A program made the position numbers and the translations under genes. From assembly GCF_023516615.1 (NCBI RefSeq), contig NZ_JAMGBF010000120.1, forward strand, positions 1-58,947: DNA of 58,947 bases. The letters run 5' to 3'. Source of the stretch: Streptomyces panaciradicis (GTDB lineage Bacteria; Actinomycetota; Actinomycetes; Streptomycetales; Streptomycetaceae). The notes beneath the pieces were generated by a model. The model worked only from the letters and a program-made list of their open reading frames with translations. It made no database searches and had not been told where the DNA came from. Positions 7,338 to 19,772 of the stretch are shown here, piece after piece. Numbering within the stretch: the stretch's first letter is position 1; every line of letters starts with the position of its first letter.

Positions 7338-9913
7338 CCGTCCTGAAGACCTCCCTGCGCAACTTCTTCGCGCACAAGGGGCGCATGGCCCTGTCGGCCA
7401 TCGCCGTGCTGCTGTCCGTCGCCTTCGTCTGCGGGACGCTGGTGTTCACGGACACCATGAACACCACCTTCGACAAGCTCTTCCAGGCCACCTCCTCCGA
7501 CGTCACCGTCAGCGCCAAGGGCGCCTCCGACAGCGGTGAGACGACCTCCGACAACGGCAGGCCGCCCGTCATGCCGGCCTCCGTCCTGACCGAGGTGCGC
7601 GCGGCCCAGGGCGTGAAGTCGGCCGAGGGGACCGTCTTCTCGACTTCCGTGACCGTCGTCGACGCCGAGAAGGACAGCCTCTCGCCCTCCAGCGGCGCCC
7701 CCACCATCGTGGGCAGCTGGAACGGCAACGACGCCCGCACCATGAAGATCACCTCCGGTACGGCGCCCAAGGGCCCCGACCAGGTGATGGTGGACCGCGA
7801 CACCGCCGACAAGCACCACCTCGAGCTCGGCGACGAACTCGCCGTGATCAGCGCCGTCGGCACGCACGACGCGAGGATCTCCGGCATCGCCGACTTCCAG
7901 GTCACCAACCCCGGCGCGGCGATCTTCTACCTGGACACCAGGACCGCCCAGCAGACCCTCGTGGGCAGGACCGGTGTCTTCACCAACGTCAACGTCACGG
8001 CCGCCTCCGGGGTGAGCGACCCGCAGCTGAAGAAGAACGTCCTCGCCGGACTCGGCACCGGCTACAAGGTGCAGACCGCCAAGGAGACCGCCGACGCCAA
8101 CCAGAAGGACGTCGAGGGCTTCATGAACGTCATGAAGTACGCGATGCTCGGCTTCGCCGGGATCGCCTTCCTCGTCGGCATCTTCCTGATCATCAACACC
8201 TTCTCCATGCTGGTCGCCCAGCGCACCCGGGAGATCGGCCTGATGCGGGCCATCGGCTCCAGCCGCAAGCAGGTCAACCGGTCGGTGCTGGCCGAGGCGC
8301 TGCTGCTCGGCCTGGTCGGGTCCGTCCTCGGGGTCGGCGCGGGGGTCGGCCTCGCGGTCGGCCTGATGAAACTCATGGGCTCCATGGGCATGCACCTGTC
8401 CACCAGCGATCTGACGGTCGCCTGGACCACCCCGGTGGTCGGCCTGATCCTCGGTGTCGTCGTCACCGTCCTCGCCGCCTACCTGCCCGCACGCCGGGCC
8501 GGCAAGGTCTCCCCGATGGCCGCCCTGCGCGACGCCGGCGCCCCGGCCGACGCCAAGGCCGGCCGCGTACGGGCCCTGGTGGGCGTGCTCCTCACCGGCG
8601 CCGGCGGCTACTGCCTCTACCTGGCAGCGGGCGTCGGCAAGGCCGCCGACGGCTCGCTGTGGCTGGGCCTGGGCATCGTCCTCTCGCTCATCGGGTTCGT
8701 CGTCATCGGCCCGCTCCTCGCGGGCGGCGTGGTGCGCGTCCTGGGCGCCGTACTGCTGCGGATGTTCGGCCCGGTCGGCCGCATGGCCGAGCGCAACGCG
8801 CTGCGCAACCCGCGCCGCACCGGCGCCACGGGCGCCGCCCTGATGATCGGGCTCGCGCTGGTCGCCTGCCTGTCGGTGGTCGGCTCCTCCATGGTCGCCT
8901 CCGCCACCGACCAGCTCGACAAGACCGTCGGCACGGACTTCATCATCCAGTCCGACAGCGGGCAGCTGGTGACCCCGCAGGCGGTCAAGGCGGTCAAGGA
9001 CACGCCGGGGCTGGCCCGGGTCACCGAGTACCGCTCGATGAAGGCCGACTACACCACGCCCGACGGCAAGCTCCTGAAGGACACCGACATCACGGCGGCC
9101 GACCCGACGTACGCGACCGACCTGCGCACCAAGACGGTCGCCGGCAACCTCAAGGACGCCTACCGGCCGGACTCCATGTCCGTGCACGAGAAGTTCGCCA
9201 AGGCCCACGGCATCCACCTCGGCTCGACGATCAAGGTGGCCTTCCAGGGCGGCCGCACCGCGAACCTGACCGTCCGGGCGATCACCAGCAGCGACGTCGT
9301 GATCGACCAGGGCGCCAAGTACATGTCCATCGCGACGCTCGCCAAGTACGTCCCGGCCGACAAGATGCCTCTCGACCAGCTGGTCTTCGCCACCGCCGAC
9401 AAGGGGCAGCAGGACGCCGCGTACAAGGCGCTGAAGACCGCGCTGCACGACTACCCGCAGTACAAGGTGCGCGACCAGACCGACTACAAGCAGGCGCTGA
9501 AGGACCAGATCGGCCAGCTGCTGAACATGATCTACGGCCTGCTCGCCCTGGCGATCATCGTCGCGATCCTCGGTGTGGTGAACACCCTGGCCCTGTCGGT
9601 GGTGGAGCGGACCCGGGAGATCGGCCTGATGCGGGCCATCGGCCTCTCCCGCCGCCAGCTGCGCCGCATGATCCGCATGGAGTCGGTCGTCATCGCCCTC
9701 TTCGGCGCCCTGCTGGGCCTGGGGCTGGGCATGGGCTGGGGCGCGACGGCCCAGAGGCTGCTCGCCCTGGAGGGCCTGAAGGTCCTCGACATCCCGTGGC
9801 CGACGATCATCGCGGTGTTCCTCGGATCGGCCTTCGTGGGCCTGTTCGCCGCCCTGATCCCGGCGTTCCGGGCGGGCCGGATGAACGTCCTGAACGCCAT
9901 CGCCACCGAATAG
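7334..9913 (+). CDS. ABC transporter permease (FtsX/MacB-like, two-module)
   Basis: The 859-residue permease has an N-terminal TM helix (LSAIAVLLSVAFVCGTLVF), a large extracellular domain of about 220 residues, and three TM helices including the FtsX signature around VAQRTREIGLMRAIGSS. The same plan is then repeated, with a second REIGLMRAIGLSRRQ near the C-terminus. This mechanotransmission-type permease couples ATP hydrolysis to an extracellular event, usually lipoprotein or peptide extrusion. It overlaps the ATPase gene by 4 bp. A second copy of the system lies at 35111-38412 with the same architecture. Confidence 0.92.
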   Translation: MTVLKTSLRNFFAHKGRMALSAIAVLLSVAFVCGTLVFTDTMNTTFDKLFQATSSDVTVSAKGASDSGETTSDNGRPPVMPASVLTEVRAAQGVKSAEGTVFSTSVTVVDAEKDSLSPSSGAPTIVGSWNGNDARTMKITSGTAPKGPDQVMVDRDTADKHHLELGDELAVISAVGTHDARISGIADFQVTNPGAAIFYLDTRTAQQTLVGRTGVFTNVNVTAASGVSDPQLKKNVLAGLGTGYKVQTAKETADANQKDVEGFMNVMKYAMLGFAGIAFLVGIFLIINTFSMLVAQRTREIGLMRAIGSSRKQVNRSVLAEALLLGLVGSVLGVGAGVGLAVGLMKLMGSMGMHLSTSDLTVAWTTPVVGLILGVVVTVLAAYLPARRAGKVSPMAALRDAGAPADAKAGRVRALVGVLLTGAGGYCLYLAAGVGKAADGSLWLGLGIVLSLIGFVVIGPLLAGGVVRVLGAVLLRMFGPVGRMAERNALRNPRRTGATGAALMIGLALVACLSVVGSSMVASATDQLDKTVGTDFIIQSDSGQLVTPQAVKAVKDTPGLARVTEYRSMKADYTTPDGKLLKDTDITAADPTYATDLRTKTVAGNLKDAYRPDSMSVHEKFAKAHGIHLGSTIKVAFQGGRTANLTVRAITSSDVVIDQGAKYMSIATLAKYVPADKMPLDQLVFATADKGQQDAAYKALKTALHDYPQYKVRDQTDYKQALKDQIGQLLNMIYGLLALAIIVAILGVVNTLALSVVERTREIGLMRAIGLSRRQLRRMIRMESVVIALFGALLGLGLGMGWGATAQRLLALEGLKVLDIPWPTIIAVFLGSAFVGLFAALIPAFRAGRMNVLNAIATE

Positions 9914-9941
9914 CCACCGCATACGGGGGTTGCGGGGGAGC

Positions 9942-9985
9942 GGCCCGGCGCCGGGGAGTCTTGGGGGACTCGCCGGCGCCGGGCC
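9942..9985 (+). terminator. Probable terminator hairpin after ABC operon
   Basis: A 19-bp stem with one mismatch (9942-9960 with 9967-9985) and a short loop lies 28 bp after the permease stop. No T tract. Confidence 0.65.
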
Positions 9986-10135
9986 TGTTCGGCTCTGGGA
10001 GACCAGCGCCACCGCCGGCGTTGTCCACAGCACCCGGCGCCCCCGCGAAGCGCGACGTACGCTGGAGGTACCCCCGGCCCGCAGCGCGCGTCGGGCGATT
10101 CGCGTTGCCCACCCCCCGGACGAAAGCCGCCCAGA

Positions 10136-13666
<3,531 letters not shown>

Positions 13667-13694
13667 CCTTCCCGCACCACTTCTGAACAGGCGT

Positions 13695-13728
13695 CAGGCC
13701 ACCCGCCCCACAGGGGGCGGGTGGCCTG
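13695..13728. terminator. Bidirectional terminator
   Basis: A 15-bp perfect stem (13695-13709 with 13714-13728) lies between the convergent mfd and the small MT0933-type gene. Confidence 0.85.
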
Positions 13729-13775
13729 GACGTCAGTGTGCGGCGAGCCGTTCGCGTGGGGCCGTGCGCGCCGGT

Positions 13776-13967
13776 CTACGGCTGGTCGGGGCGTTCGCGG
13801 TCGCGGTCCATGCCGAGCTGCTCCTCGAGCCTCTGCTGGCCCTGGTCGACCTGGCTCTCGTACTTGTTGCCCGTCCTCTCGTTGACCTTCTTCTCCGCGG
13901 CGTCGGACATGTCCCTGGCCTTGTCCTGCGCCATGCGGTTGCTCTTGAACCTGTCGAAGATGCCCAT
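13776..13967 (-). CDS. Small MT0933-like antitoxin-family protein
   Basis: The protein is 63 residues, highly charged and helical. DKARDMSDAAEKKVNERTG followed by NKYESQVDQGQQ is the hallmark of the Rv0909/MT0933 family, annotated as antitoxin-like but common as stand-alone proteins in actinomycetes. ATG 13967 is preceded by AAGGAG on the minus strand. The longer open frame upstream has Pro/Arg-rich shadow composition and is not used. No toxin gene is adjacent, so an antitoxin role should not be assumed. Confidence 0.75.
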   Translation of the reverse strand: MGIFDRFKSNRMAQDKARDMSDAAEKKVNERTGNKYESQVDQGQQRLEEQLGMDRDRERPDQP

Positions 13968-14169
13968 CCAGAGCTCCTTCCAGAGGTGACTCAGAATCGA
14001 CGATACGACTGGTATGAGGCAAATGCCCACTCGTGGAGCGCCTGGCCGAAACCCTGCGTGACCCTCGTGCGTGCACCCGCGCGCCCTGTCGCTACGGTGT
14101 GCGCACAGTCGTACAGGGAAGACGCCCCGTGCGGGGGCCGACCGGGGTGGCAAAGGGGAGGGACGCGAC

Positions 14170-14886
14170 GTGAGGCGTCTGAGGGGCGGGACCGCGGCTG
14201 CCGTCGTGCTGGTGGTCGCCGTGACCGGGTGCAAGGCGGAGACGACCACCGGGTCCGGCGGGCCGCAGGAGACCGGGGGCGGCGGCGCCGCCCTCACCGC
14301 GGCCGAGTCGCTGACCGTCAAGGGCCGCGCTCCGAAGACGGGCTACTCGCGGGAACGGTTCGGCACCGCCTGGGCCGACACCGACTCCAACTCCTGCGAC
14401 ACGCGCGACGACATCCTCAAACGGGACCTGGACGAGGTGAGGTTCACCGGCGGCCGCTGCAAGGTGTCGTACGGCGTACTGGAGTCGGACCCCTACTCCG
14501 GCAAGAAGGTCACCTACCGGCGCGGCCGCAGCCTCGTCGACATCGACCACGTCGTCGCGCTCTCCGACGCCTGGCAGAAGGGTGCCAAGTACTGGGACGC
14601 GGGCAAGCGCATCGCCCTCGCCAACGACCCGCTCAACCTCATAGCGGTGGACGCGAGCACCAACCGGGCGAAGGGCGACGGCGACACGGCGACCTGGCTG
14701 CCCCCGAACAAGGCGTACCGGTGCACGTACGTCGCCGCCCAGGTCGCGGTGAAGAAGAAGTACCAGCTGTGGGTGACCGCAGCCGAGAAGGCCGCCATGG
14801 AGAAGGTGCTCCGGACCTGTCCCGGGCAGAAGCTCCCCGCGGGCGGCAACCCGACCGACGCCCCGGCGCGGTTCCACGCGGGCTGA
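14170..14886 (+). CDS. Lipoprotein with HNH/DUF1524-type nuclease domain
   Basis: The 238-residue protein begins VRRLRGGTAAAVVLVVAVTGC: a basic start, hydrophobic stretch and lipobox (VTGC, Cys about residue 20). A Thr/Gly-rich linker follows, then a domain with SLVDIDHVVALSDAW and NDPLNLIAVDASTNRAKGD. This is the His-Asn pattern of extracellular HNH (GmrSD C-terminal/DUF1524) nucleases. It probably acts outside the membrane on DNA, as related secreted nucleases do (inference). GTG 14170 was chosen because GGGAGGGAC lies upstream and it begins the signal peptide. A longer open frame from 14071 would bury the signal sequence. Confidence 0.8.
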   Translation: MRRLRGGTAAAVVLVVAVTGCKAETTTGSGGPQETGGGGAALTAAESLTVKGRAPKTGYSRERFGTAWADTDSNSCDTRDDILKRDLDEVRFTGGRCKVSYGVLESDPYSGKKVTYRRGRSLVDIDHVVALSDAWQKGAKYWDAGKRIALANDPLNLIAVDASTNRAKGDGDTATWLPPNKAYRCTYVAAQVAVKKKYQLWVTAAEKAAMEKVLRTCPGQKLPAGGNPTDAPARFHAG

Positions 14887-14921
14887 CCGGGGTCTTCGCA
14901 CGGTTCTGCGGGCACGACGGC

Positions 14922-14969
14922 GGCCCGGCAGGGTGCGCGCGCCGGTGGGCGCGCACGGCCTGCCGGGCC
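14922..14969. terminator. Convergent-gene terminator hairpin
   Basis: A compound stem: 11 bp (14922-14932 with 14959-14969) continues into an inner 8-bp stem (14933-14940 with 14949-14956). It separates the nuclease lipoprotein gene from the convergent lipoprotein gene. Confidence 0.75.
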
Positions 14970-14995
14970 GGTCGGGCGTGTGACCGTGACGTGGA

Positions 14996-15724
14996 TCAGG
15001 CGGTCTTCAGGTCCTTCAGGGACGTCAGGAGCCGGCCCGTCAGCTTCTTCGCGGTCGCGGCGCCGTTGTCGCCGCCCGCCGTGGAAAGCACGGTCACCAC
15101 GGCGTTGCCCGAACGGGCCGCCACGAGCGTGGTGCCGTTCTGCCAGGCGCCGCTCGTCAGCGTCATGGTGTAGGCCTCGTCACCGAGCCCGGCCGTCGCG
15201 GCGCCCGCGACCTTCACCTTGGCGTGCGCGTCCGTGTCGGTGAACGTGGCGCACTCCGCCGCGACCGACTGGAGCCGCTTCATCACGTCCTGGGCCGTGG
15301 AGCCCTGGAACTCGTCGATCTCCTGGGCCATTTCCTCGGTCTTGTCCTGGTTGACGTAGTCGTCCTGCGCGAACGACACACCGCCCTCGTAGCCGGTCAC
15401 CTGGATCCAGGACGTGGCCTCCAGCTTGGAGCAGTCCGGCTTGGCGGTCTTGCGGGCCGACGGGGACAGGAAGTGGCCGCCGCTGTCCGAGGCGCCGTCG
15501 GATTCGAGGGTGAACCCGGCCGGGAAGGCCGACGCGGGCGCCAGCGCCTTCTTCAGCTCCGTACCCGTGGCCAGACCGGCGTTGAGGTCCTTGGCCTTGG
15601 CCGGCTTGGCGTTCGCGCCCGTGTCGGCGGACGAGCCGGAGGGCGAACCGGAGGAACAGGCGGTGAGGGCCAGGGGGAGCGCTGCGACGGCGAACAGGCT
15701 GGCGGCACGGGGCGAGAGACGCAT
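14996..15724 (-). CDS. Lipoprotein with extracellular sensor-like domain
   Basis: The 242-residue protein has a clear lipoprotein signal (MRLSPRAASLFAVAALPLALTAC, given here as a signal of 22 residues ending at the lipobox LTAC). A Ser/Gly/Ala linker and a soluble domain with one Cys pair (about DCSKLEATSW and AECATFTD) follow. The domain resembles the PknH-like or DUF-type ligand-binding lipoproteins common in Streptomyces; no catalytic motif is visible. It lies downstream of, and in the same direction as, another exported protein (15840-16547), 115 bp apart. Function unknown. Confidence 0.8.
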   Translation of the reverse strand: MRLSPRAASLFAVAALPLALTACSSGSPSGSSADTGANAKPAKAKDLNAGLATGTELKKALAPASAFPAGFTLESDGASDSGGHFLSPSARKTAKPDCSKLEATSWIQVTGYEGGVSFAQDDYVNQDKTEEMAQEIDEFQGSTAQDVMKRLQSVAAECATFTDTDAHAKVKVAGAATAGLGDEAYTMTLTSGAWQNGTTLVAARSGNAVVTVLSTAGGDNGAATAKKLTGRLLTSLKDLKTA

Positions 15725-15839
15725 GACAGTCCTTCACGTGGTGGTGTGGGAGGGGAGGTGAGCGTGGGGGGCGGAAGACGGGGACGGGGGCGGTGCGGTG
15801 GCGATCGCGGGGCCGGCGACGGGAGTCGGTCCGGTCCGG

Positions 15840-16547
15840 TCAGGCCTTCTTCCAGTCCTTGCAGCCCGTCGTCTTGAAGTAGCCGTCCGAGGCGCTGATG
15901 GTGACGACGGCCGTGCCGCTGACGTTGTTGTTGGCGATGATGGAGTTCATGTCGCCCTTGGCGTCCTTGGTGCGCTCCCAGTAGCAGGAGTCGTCGGCGT
16001 TGCCGGTGGAACGGTAGGTGCCGGGCGCGATGTCGGCGCCGACCCGGAACATGCCGCCGTCGCCGGCCATCCGGGAGGCGGACGCGCCCTTGGCCTTCGC
16101 CTTGAGGTCGACGGCCTCCCAGTCCTTGCAGCCGTTGGACTTGAAGATCTTGTCGGTGGGCTTGACGGTCACGTAACTGGCGCCGGTGACGTTGTCGTTG
16201 GCCAGGATCGAGTCCATCTCGCCCTTGGCGTCCTTGGCGCGCTCCCAGTAGCACATACCGTCGCTGTTGCCGGTGGTGCGGTAGGTGCCGGGCTTTATGT
16301 CCTTGCCGACCCGGTACTCGCCGTCCCCCGCGAAGGCGGCCTTCTTCTGCGTGGCCTTCGCGCCGGCGTCCTTGCCCTTGGCGCTCTTCTCGCCGTCGGA
16401 GTCGTGGCCGGCGGACGCCGAGGAGCCCTTGCCGCTGGTGTCGTGGCCGTTGCCGTTGTCGCCGTTGCTGCCGGCGTTCGCCGACACGGCGCCGATGACG
16501 ACGATCCCGACGACGGCCCCCAGTGCGACCTTGCCCTTCATGCCCAT
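15840..16547 (-). CDS. Secreted protein with two ~75-residue repeats
   Basis: The 235-residue product has an N-terminal hydrophobic helix (VALGAVVGIVVIGAVSANAG) acting as signal or anchor, a Ser/Lys/Asp-rich linker, then two tandem domains. Each contains PGTYR(T/S)TGN, CYWERxKDAKG, an AN(D/N)NV segment and GCKDW. The paired Cys in each repeat suggest one disulphide per domain. Such domains occur in many Streptomyces secreted proteins of unknown function. ATG 16547 is the first start of the frame and gives a good signal. It is divergent from the methylase gene across a 208-bp region that holds a GTGAAC/GTTCAC inverted pair. Confidence 0.8.
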   Translation of the reverse strand: MGMKGKVALGAVVGIVVIGAVSANAGSNGDNGNGHDTSGKGSSASAGHDSDGEKSAKGKDAGAKATQKKAAFAGDGEYRVGKDIKPGTYRTTGNSDGMCYWERAKDAKGEMDSILANDNVTGASYVTVKPTDKIFKSNGCKDWEAVDLKAKAKGASASRMAGDGGMFRVGADIAPGTYRSTGNADDSCYWERTKDAKGDMNSIIANNNVSGTAVVTISASDGYFKTTGCKDWKKA

Positions 16548-16625
16548 GGCTGTGTCCCCCCTCGGACGGTGCGGCCGCCTCCTTGGCGGCGGTCGCTGTT
16601 CGATGGGTCAATAAGAGCAGAGCTT

Positions 16626-16649
16626 GTGAACCGAGTCAACACTGTTCAC
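16626..16649. promoter_or_regulatory. Inverted GTGAAC-N12-GTTCAC pair in divergent promoter region
   Basis: GTGAAC at 16626-16631 and GTTCAC at 16644-16649 form an inverted repeat between the divergent secreted-protein and methylase-like genes. The same hexamers recur eight times inside the methylase gene (17176-17325). A regulatory role is inference. Confidence 0.45.
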
Positions 16650-16755
16650 GGAAGTCGATGTGTACACGAGCGTGAAGGGGTAGATCTTGCCTGCGTCGGT
16701 ATGCTCGGCTCACACGCAGAGGTCGGGACACGGGGACGACGAGGGGAGCCGACGG

Positions 16756-18945
16756 GTGCAGGACAACGCGACAGAGGTGACCGCCGCCGGGATCGCCCGG
16801 CTGGCCGGCGTCGGCCGCGCCGCCGTCAGCAACTGGCGCCGCCGCCACGCCGACTTCCCCAAGCCGGTCGGCGGCACCGAGACCAGCCCCTCCTTCGCCC
16901 TCACCGAGATCGAGGCCTGGCTGCGCAAGCAGGGGAAACTCGCCGAGGTCCCGCTGCGCGAACGCGTCTGGCAGCAGCTCGCCGGGCACCCCGAGGGGCC
17001 GGTCACCGCGCTCACGCACGCGGGATGCGTCCTGCTGCTCATCCATGACCGGCCGACGGTGTGGCTCGAGGTGAGCTCGGGGTCGGACGAGCGGCTGGCC
17101 GCGATGCTGCCCGGGGCGCTGGAGCAGGTGCTGGTGCCGCGGTTCGGCTCGCGGCCCACGACCGGCCCGGCAGCCGTGAACGCTCCGGGGGCTGTGAACT
17201 CGCCGACCTCCGTCGACCAGCCACCCCGGACGAGCGCGCCGCACGCTGTGAACACGGCACCGCCGGTTCACGCCGTGAACACACCCTCAGCCGTTCACGC
17301 TGTGAACACCTCGCCGGCAGTTCACACCCCCACCGGCCCCCAGCTCCTCCCCTCCGCCCCCCTCCTGCGCGGCGCCGCCGAACTCGCCGCCGACCTGGGC
17401 GCCCGGCAGGCGTTCGAGTTCCTCCTCGGCCGGCATCTCGACGCCAACCCGCGCCAGTACACGCTCACGCCCGCCGAACTCGCCGGCCTCATGGCCGACC
17501 TGGCCGGCCCGGCCCGCACCCTCCTCGACCCGGCCGCCGGCACCGGCGCCCTCCTGCGCGCCGTCTCCGCCCGCCCCGACCAGGAGCTCTACGCCCAGGA
17601 CGACGTCACCGACCTCGCCGCGCTCACCGCGCTGCGCCTCGCCCTGCACACCCGGGCCACCGTGCGCGCCGCCGCGGGCGACACCCTGCGTGCCGACGCC
17701 TTCCCGGACCTGCGCGCCGACGCCGTCCTGTGCCACCCGCCGTTCAACGAGCGCAACTGGGGACACGACGAACTCGCCTACGACCCCCGCTGGGAGTACG
17801 GCTTCCCCGCCCGCAACGAGTCCGAGCTCGCCTGGGTCCAGCACGCCCTGGCCCGTCTGCGGGACGGCGGCACGGCCGTGCTGCTCATGCCGCCCGCCGC
17901 CGCCTCCCGTCGCTCCGGCCGCCGCATCCGCGCCGACCTGCTGCGCCGCGGCGCGCTGCGCGCCGTCGTCGCGCTGCCCATCGGCGCGGCACCGCCGTAC
18001 AACATCCCGCTCCACCTGTGGGTGCTGCGCCGGCCCGACAAGGCGCCCGCGCAGCCCGAGGTGCTGCTCGTCGACACCGGGCAGTACGCCACCGAGGGGC
18101 GCGGCGGGCCCGACTGGCGGGCCGTGCGCGAGGCCGTCCTCGACGCCTGGAGCGCCTTCGACCGGGCGGGCACCCTCCGGGAGGAACGCCCCGGCGTGGC
18201 CCGCTCCCTGCCCGTCATCGACCTCCTCGACGACGACGTCGACCTCGCGCCGGCCCGCCACCTGCCCCCGCCGGCCGCGGCCGACGGCACCGACGCGCTC
18301 ACCGCCGTACGCGAACGCCTCGGCGACACCCTGCGCCTGACCGTCGACCTCACCCCGCCGCCCGCGGCCCCCGCGCAGCCCGCGCCCCGCTGGCCGTTCA
18401 CGACCGTCGGTGAACTCGCGCGCGGGGGAGCCCTGGTGATGCGTACCGGTGGAAACGGCGGCCACGCGCGCGTGCCCGTTCTCACCGACCACGACGTCCT
18501 CGCCGGTACGGCGCCCTCCGGCACGCTCCCCGAGAGCGACGAGGAGGCCGTGCTGACCGAGCCGGGCGACGTCGTCGTACCGGTGCTCGGCGGTGGCGCG
18601 GTGGCGCGCGTGATCGACGACGCGACGGGGGGCGCCGCCCTGGGGCGCAACCTCGTGCTCCTGCGCCCCGATCCCGCGGCGCTCGACCCGTGGTTCCTCG
18701 CCGGCTTCCTGCGCGGCACCGCCAACAACCGTCAGGCCAGCAGTTATGCGTCCACGGCCACGCGCCTGGACGTGCGCCGGCTCCAGCTGCCCCGGCTCGC
18801 GCTCGACGAACAACGGCGCTACGGCGCGCGTTTCCGCGCACTCGACGAGTTCGAGCGGGCGCTCAGGCGCGCGAACCGGCTCGGGGATCAGCTCGTGCGC
18901 GGGATGTACGACGGGCTGACGGACGGGACGGTGACGCCCGGCTGA
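16756..18945 (+). CDS. HTH - N6-methylase - specificity-like fusion (solitary)
   Basis: The 729-residue protein has three parts. First is a MerR/excisionase-like HTH (TAAGIARLAGVGRAAVSNWR, about residues 10-60). Second is a class I methylase core with motif I LLDPAAGTGALL (about 254-265) and a motif IV variant CHPPF at 326-330 in place of the usual NPPF/Y. Third is a C-terminal region like a type I specificity subunit (FTTVGELARGG...; NNRQASSYASTATRLDVRRLQLP). No restriction gene is nearby. Residues about 141-190 are low-complexity repeats rich in AVHAVNTP, encoded by a 27-bp periodic DNA repeat. GTG 16756 follows GAGGGGAG. It may be a regulator rather than an active methylase because the catalytic Asn is replaced by His. 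Confidence 0.8.
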   Translation: MQDNATEVTAAGIARLAGVGRAAVSNWRRRHADFPKPVGGTETSPSFALTEIEAWLRKQGKLAEVPLRERVWQQLAGHPEGPVTALTHAGCVLLLIHDRPTVWLEVSSGSDERLAAMLPGALEQVLVPRFGSRPTTGPAAVNAPGAVNSPTSVDQPPRTSAPHAVNTAPPVHAVNTPSAVHAVNTSPAVHTPTGPQLLPSAPLLRGAAELAADLGARQAFEFLLGRHLDANPRQYTLTPAELAGLMADLAGPARTLLDPAAGTGALLRAVSARPDQELYAQDDVTDLAALTALRLALHTRATVRAAAGDTLRADAFPDLRADAVLCHPPFNERNWGHDELAYDPRWEYGFPARNESELAWVQHALARLRDGGTAVLLMPPAAASRRSGRRIRADLLRRGALRAVVALPIGAAPPYNIPLHLWVLRRPDKAPAQPEVLLVDTGQYATEGRGGPDWRAVREAVLDAWSAFDRAGTLREERPGVARSLPVIDLLDDDVDLAPARHLPPPAAADGTDALTAVRERLGDTLRLTVDLTPPPAAPAQPAPRWPFTTVGELARGGALVMRTGGNGGHARVPVLTDHDVLAGTAPSGTLPESDEEAVLTEPGDVVVPVLGGGAVARVIDDATGGAALGRNLVLLRPDPAALDPWFLAGFLRGTANNRQASSYASTATRLDVRRLQLPRLALDEQRRYGARFRALDEFERALRRANRLGDQLVRGMYDGLTDGTVTPG
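17176..17325 (+). repeat. GTTCAC/GTGAAC hexamer array inside methylase-like gene
   Basis: Five GTGAAC (17176, 17194, 17248, 17275, 17302) and three GTTCAC (17266, 17293, 17320) occur in 150 bp. From 17248 they follow a 27-bp period. Two are perfect palindromes with 3-bp spacers (17266-17280 and 17293-17307). The spacings are all multiples of 9 bp and so are compatible with a repeated coding unit. Confidence 0.85.
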
Positions 18946-19085
18946 GACGGCCGAGAACCACGCGCCGCACCGGGAGCCGATCAGCACGACAACGGTTCGG
19001 TACAAGCCGGACCGGTTGTCCTTGTCGGCCTATACGCTCGGACACGGCACACACGTCCGCCCCCACCAGGCCTCCAGGAGCAGCC

Positions 19086-19772
19086 ATGCAAGGCCCCGGC
19101 TACGCGCCGCCTCCGCCGAAGCGACCCTCGACGGGGGCGCTGGTCGTGCTGCGCGTGATCTTCGTGGCCGTGCCGATCCTGAGCATCGGGTTCCTGGCGT
19201 GGGTGGCGACGCTCCGCGCGGCGATCGTGACGCGCCGGGCGGCAGAGTGGTGGGTCTTCGCGGCCTCGGTGGTGGCCCTCGGCACCAGCTTCGCCTTCCT
19301 CAGCACCGACCACACCGACGACTTCAGCACGCCGAACGGCAACATCGGCATGAGCATCCTGCTGCTGAACGCCGTCGCCTGCGCCGGGTACTTCCTCTAC
19401 GCGGACATACGTCACTTCAGCCGGCTCGGTGGAACGTACGCCGGCCGGCCGCCGATGACGCCGGGCTACGGATACCCGCACCCGTCCTCGCCGTTCACCG
19501 CGGCGACCGTGCCGAGCACCCCGCAGGCGCCCTACGCCCCGCCCCCGATGCCCCACACGCCCGCACCCCACACGCCCGCACCCCACACGCCCGCGCCCCA
19601 CACGCCCGCCTCCCACACGCCCGTGCCGCACCCGCCCGCGACGGCCCCCGCGCCGCCGCAGCGGCCCGCGCCCGCCCGCATCGACCAGGTGCGCGCCGAA
19701 CTCGACGAACTCAGCGACTACTTGCGCAAGCACCCCGGCGGGAGCGACGGCGACCACGAGGGCGGAAGGTGA
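19086..19772 (+). CDS. Two-helix-plus membrane protein with PHTPA repeats
   Basis: The 228-residue protein has three hydrophobic helices (about 20-45, 58-78 and 92-112), then a cytoplasmic or external tail containing six 5-residue repeats of the type PHTPA and a final coiled segment IDQVRAELDELSDYLRKHPGG. ATG 19086 follows CAGGAG. The stop overlaps the protein kinase start (GTGA at 19769), so the two proteins are made together. It may anchor or be phosphorylated by the kinase; this is inference from coupling. No known family was recognised. Confidence 0.8.
   Translation: MQGPGYAPPPPKRPSTGALVVLRVIFVAVPILSIGFLAWVATLRAAIVTRRAAEWWVFAASVVALGTSFAFLSTDHTDDFSTPNGNIGMSILLLNAVACAGYFLYADIRHFSRLGGTYAGRPPMTPGYGYPHPSSPFTAATVPSTPQAPYAPPPMPHTPAPHTPAPHTPAPHTPASHTPVPHPPATAPAPPQRPAPARIDQVRAELDELSDYLRKHPGGSDGDHEGGR
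19551..19640 (+). repeat. 15-bp tandem repeat (PHTPA-coding)
   Basis: About six tandem 15-bp units of the form ccccacacgcccgca, the last ones degenerate, encode the PHTPA pentapeptides of the membrane protein. The unit is a multiple of three, so copy-number change keeps the frame. Confidence 0.85.

Noticed and set aside
13776..13967. Toxin-antitoxin pair
   Set aside because: Only the antitoxin-like half is present; neighbours are mfd and a secreted nuclease lipoprotein facing away, with no shared operon.
13968..14321. N-terminal extension of the MT0933-like gene
   Set aside because: Overlaps the promoter and start of the nuclease lipoprotein gene; the ribosome site supports ATG 13967.
17176..17325. 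CRISPR array
   Set aside because: The repeats are short hexamers within a coding frame without unique spacers of constant length.
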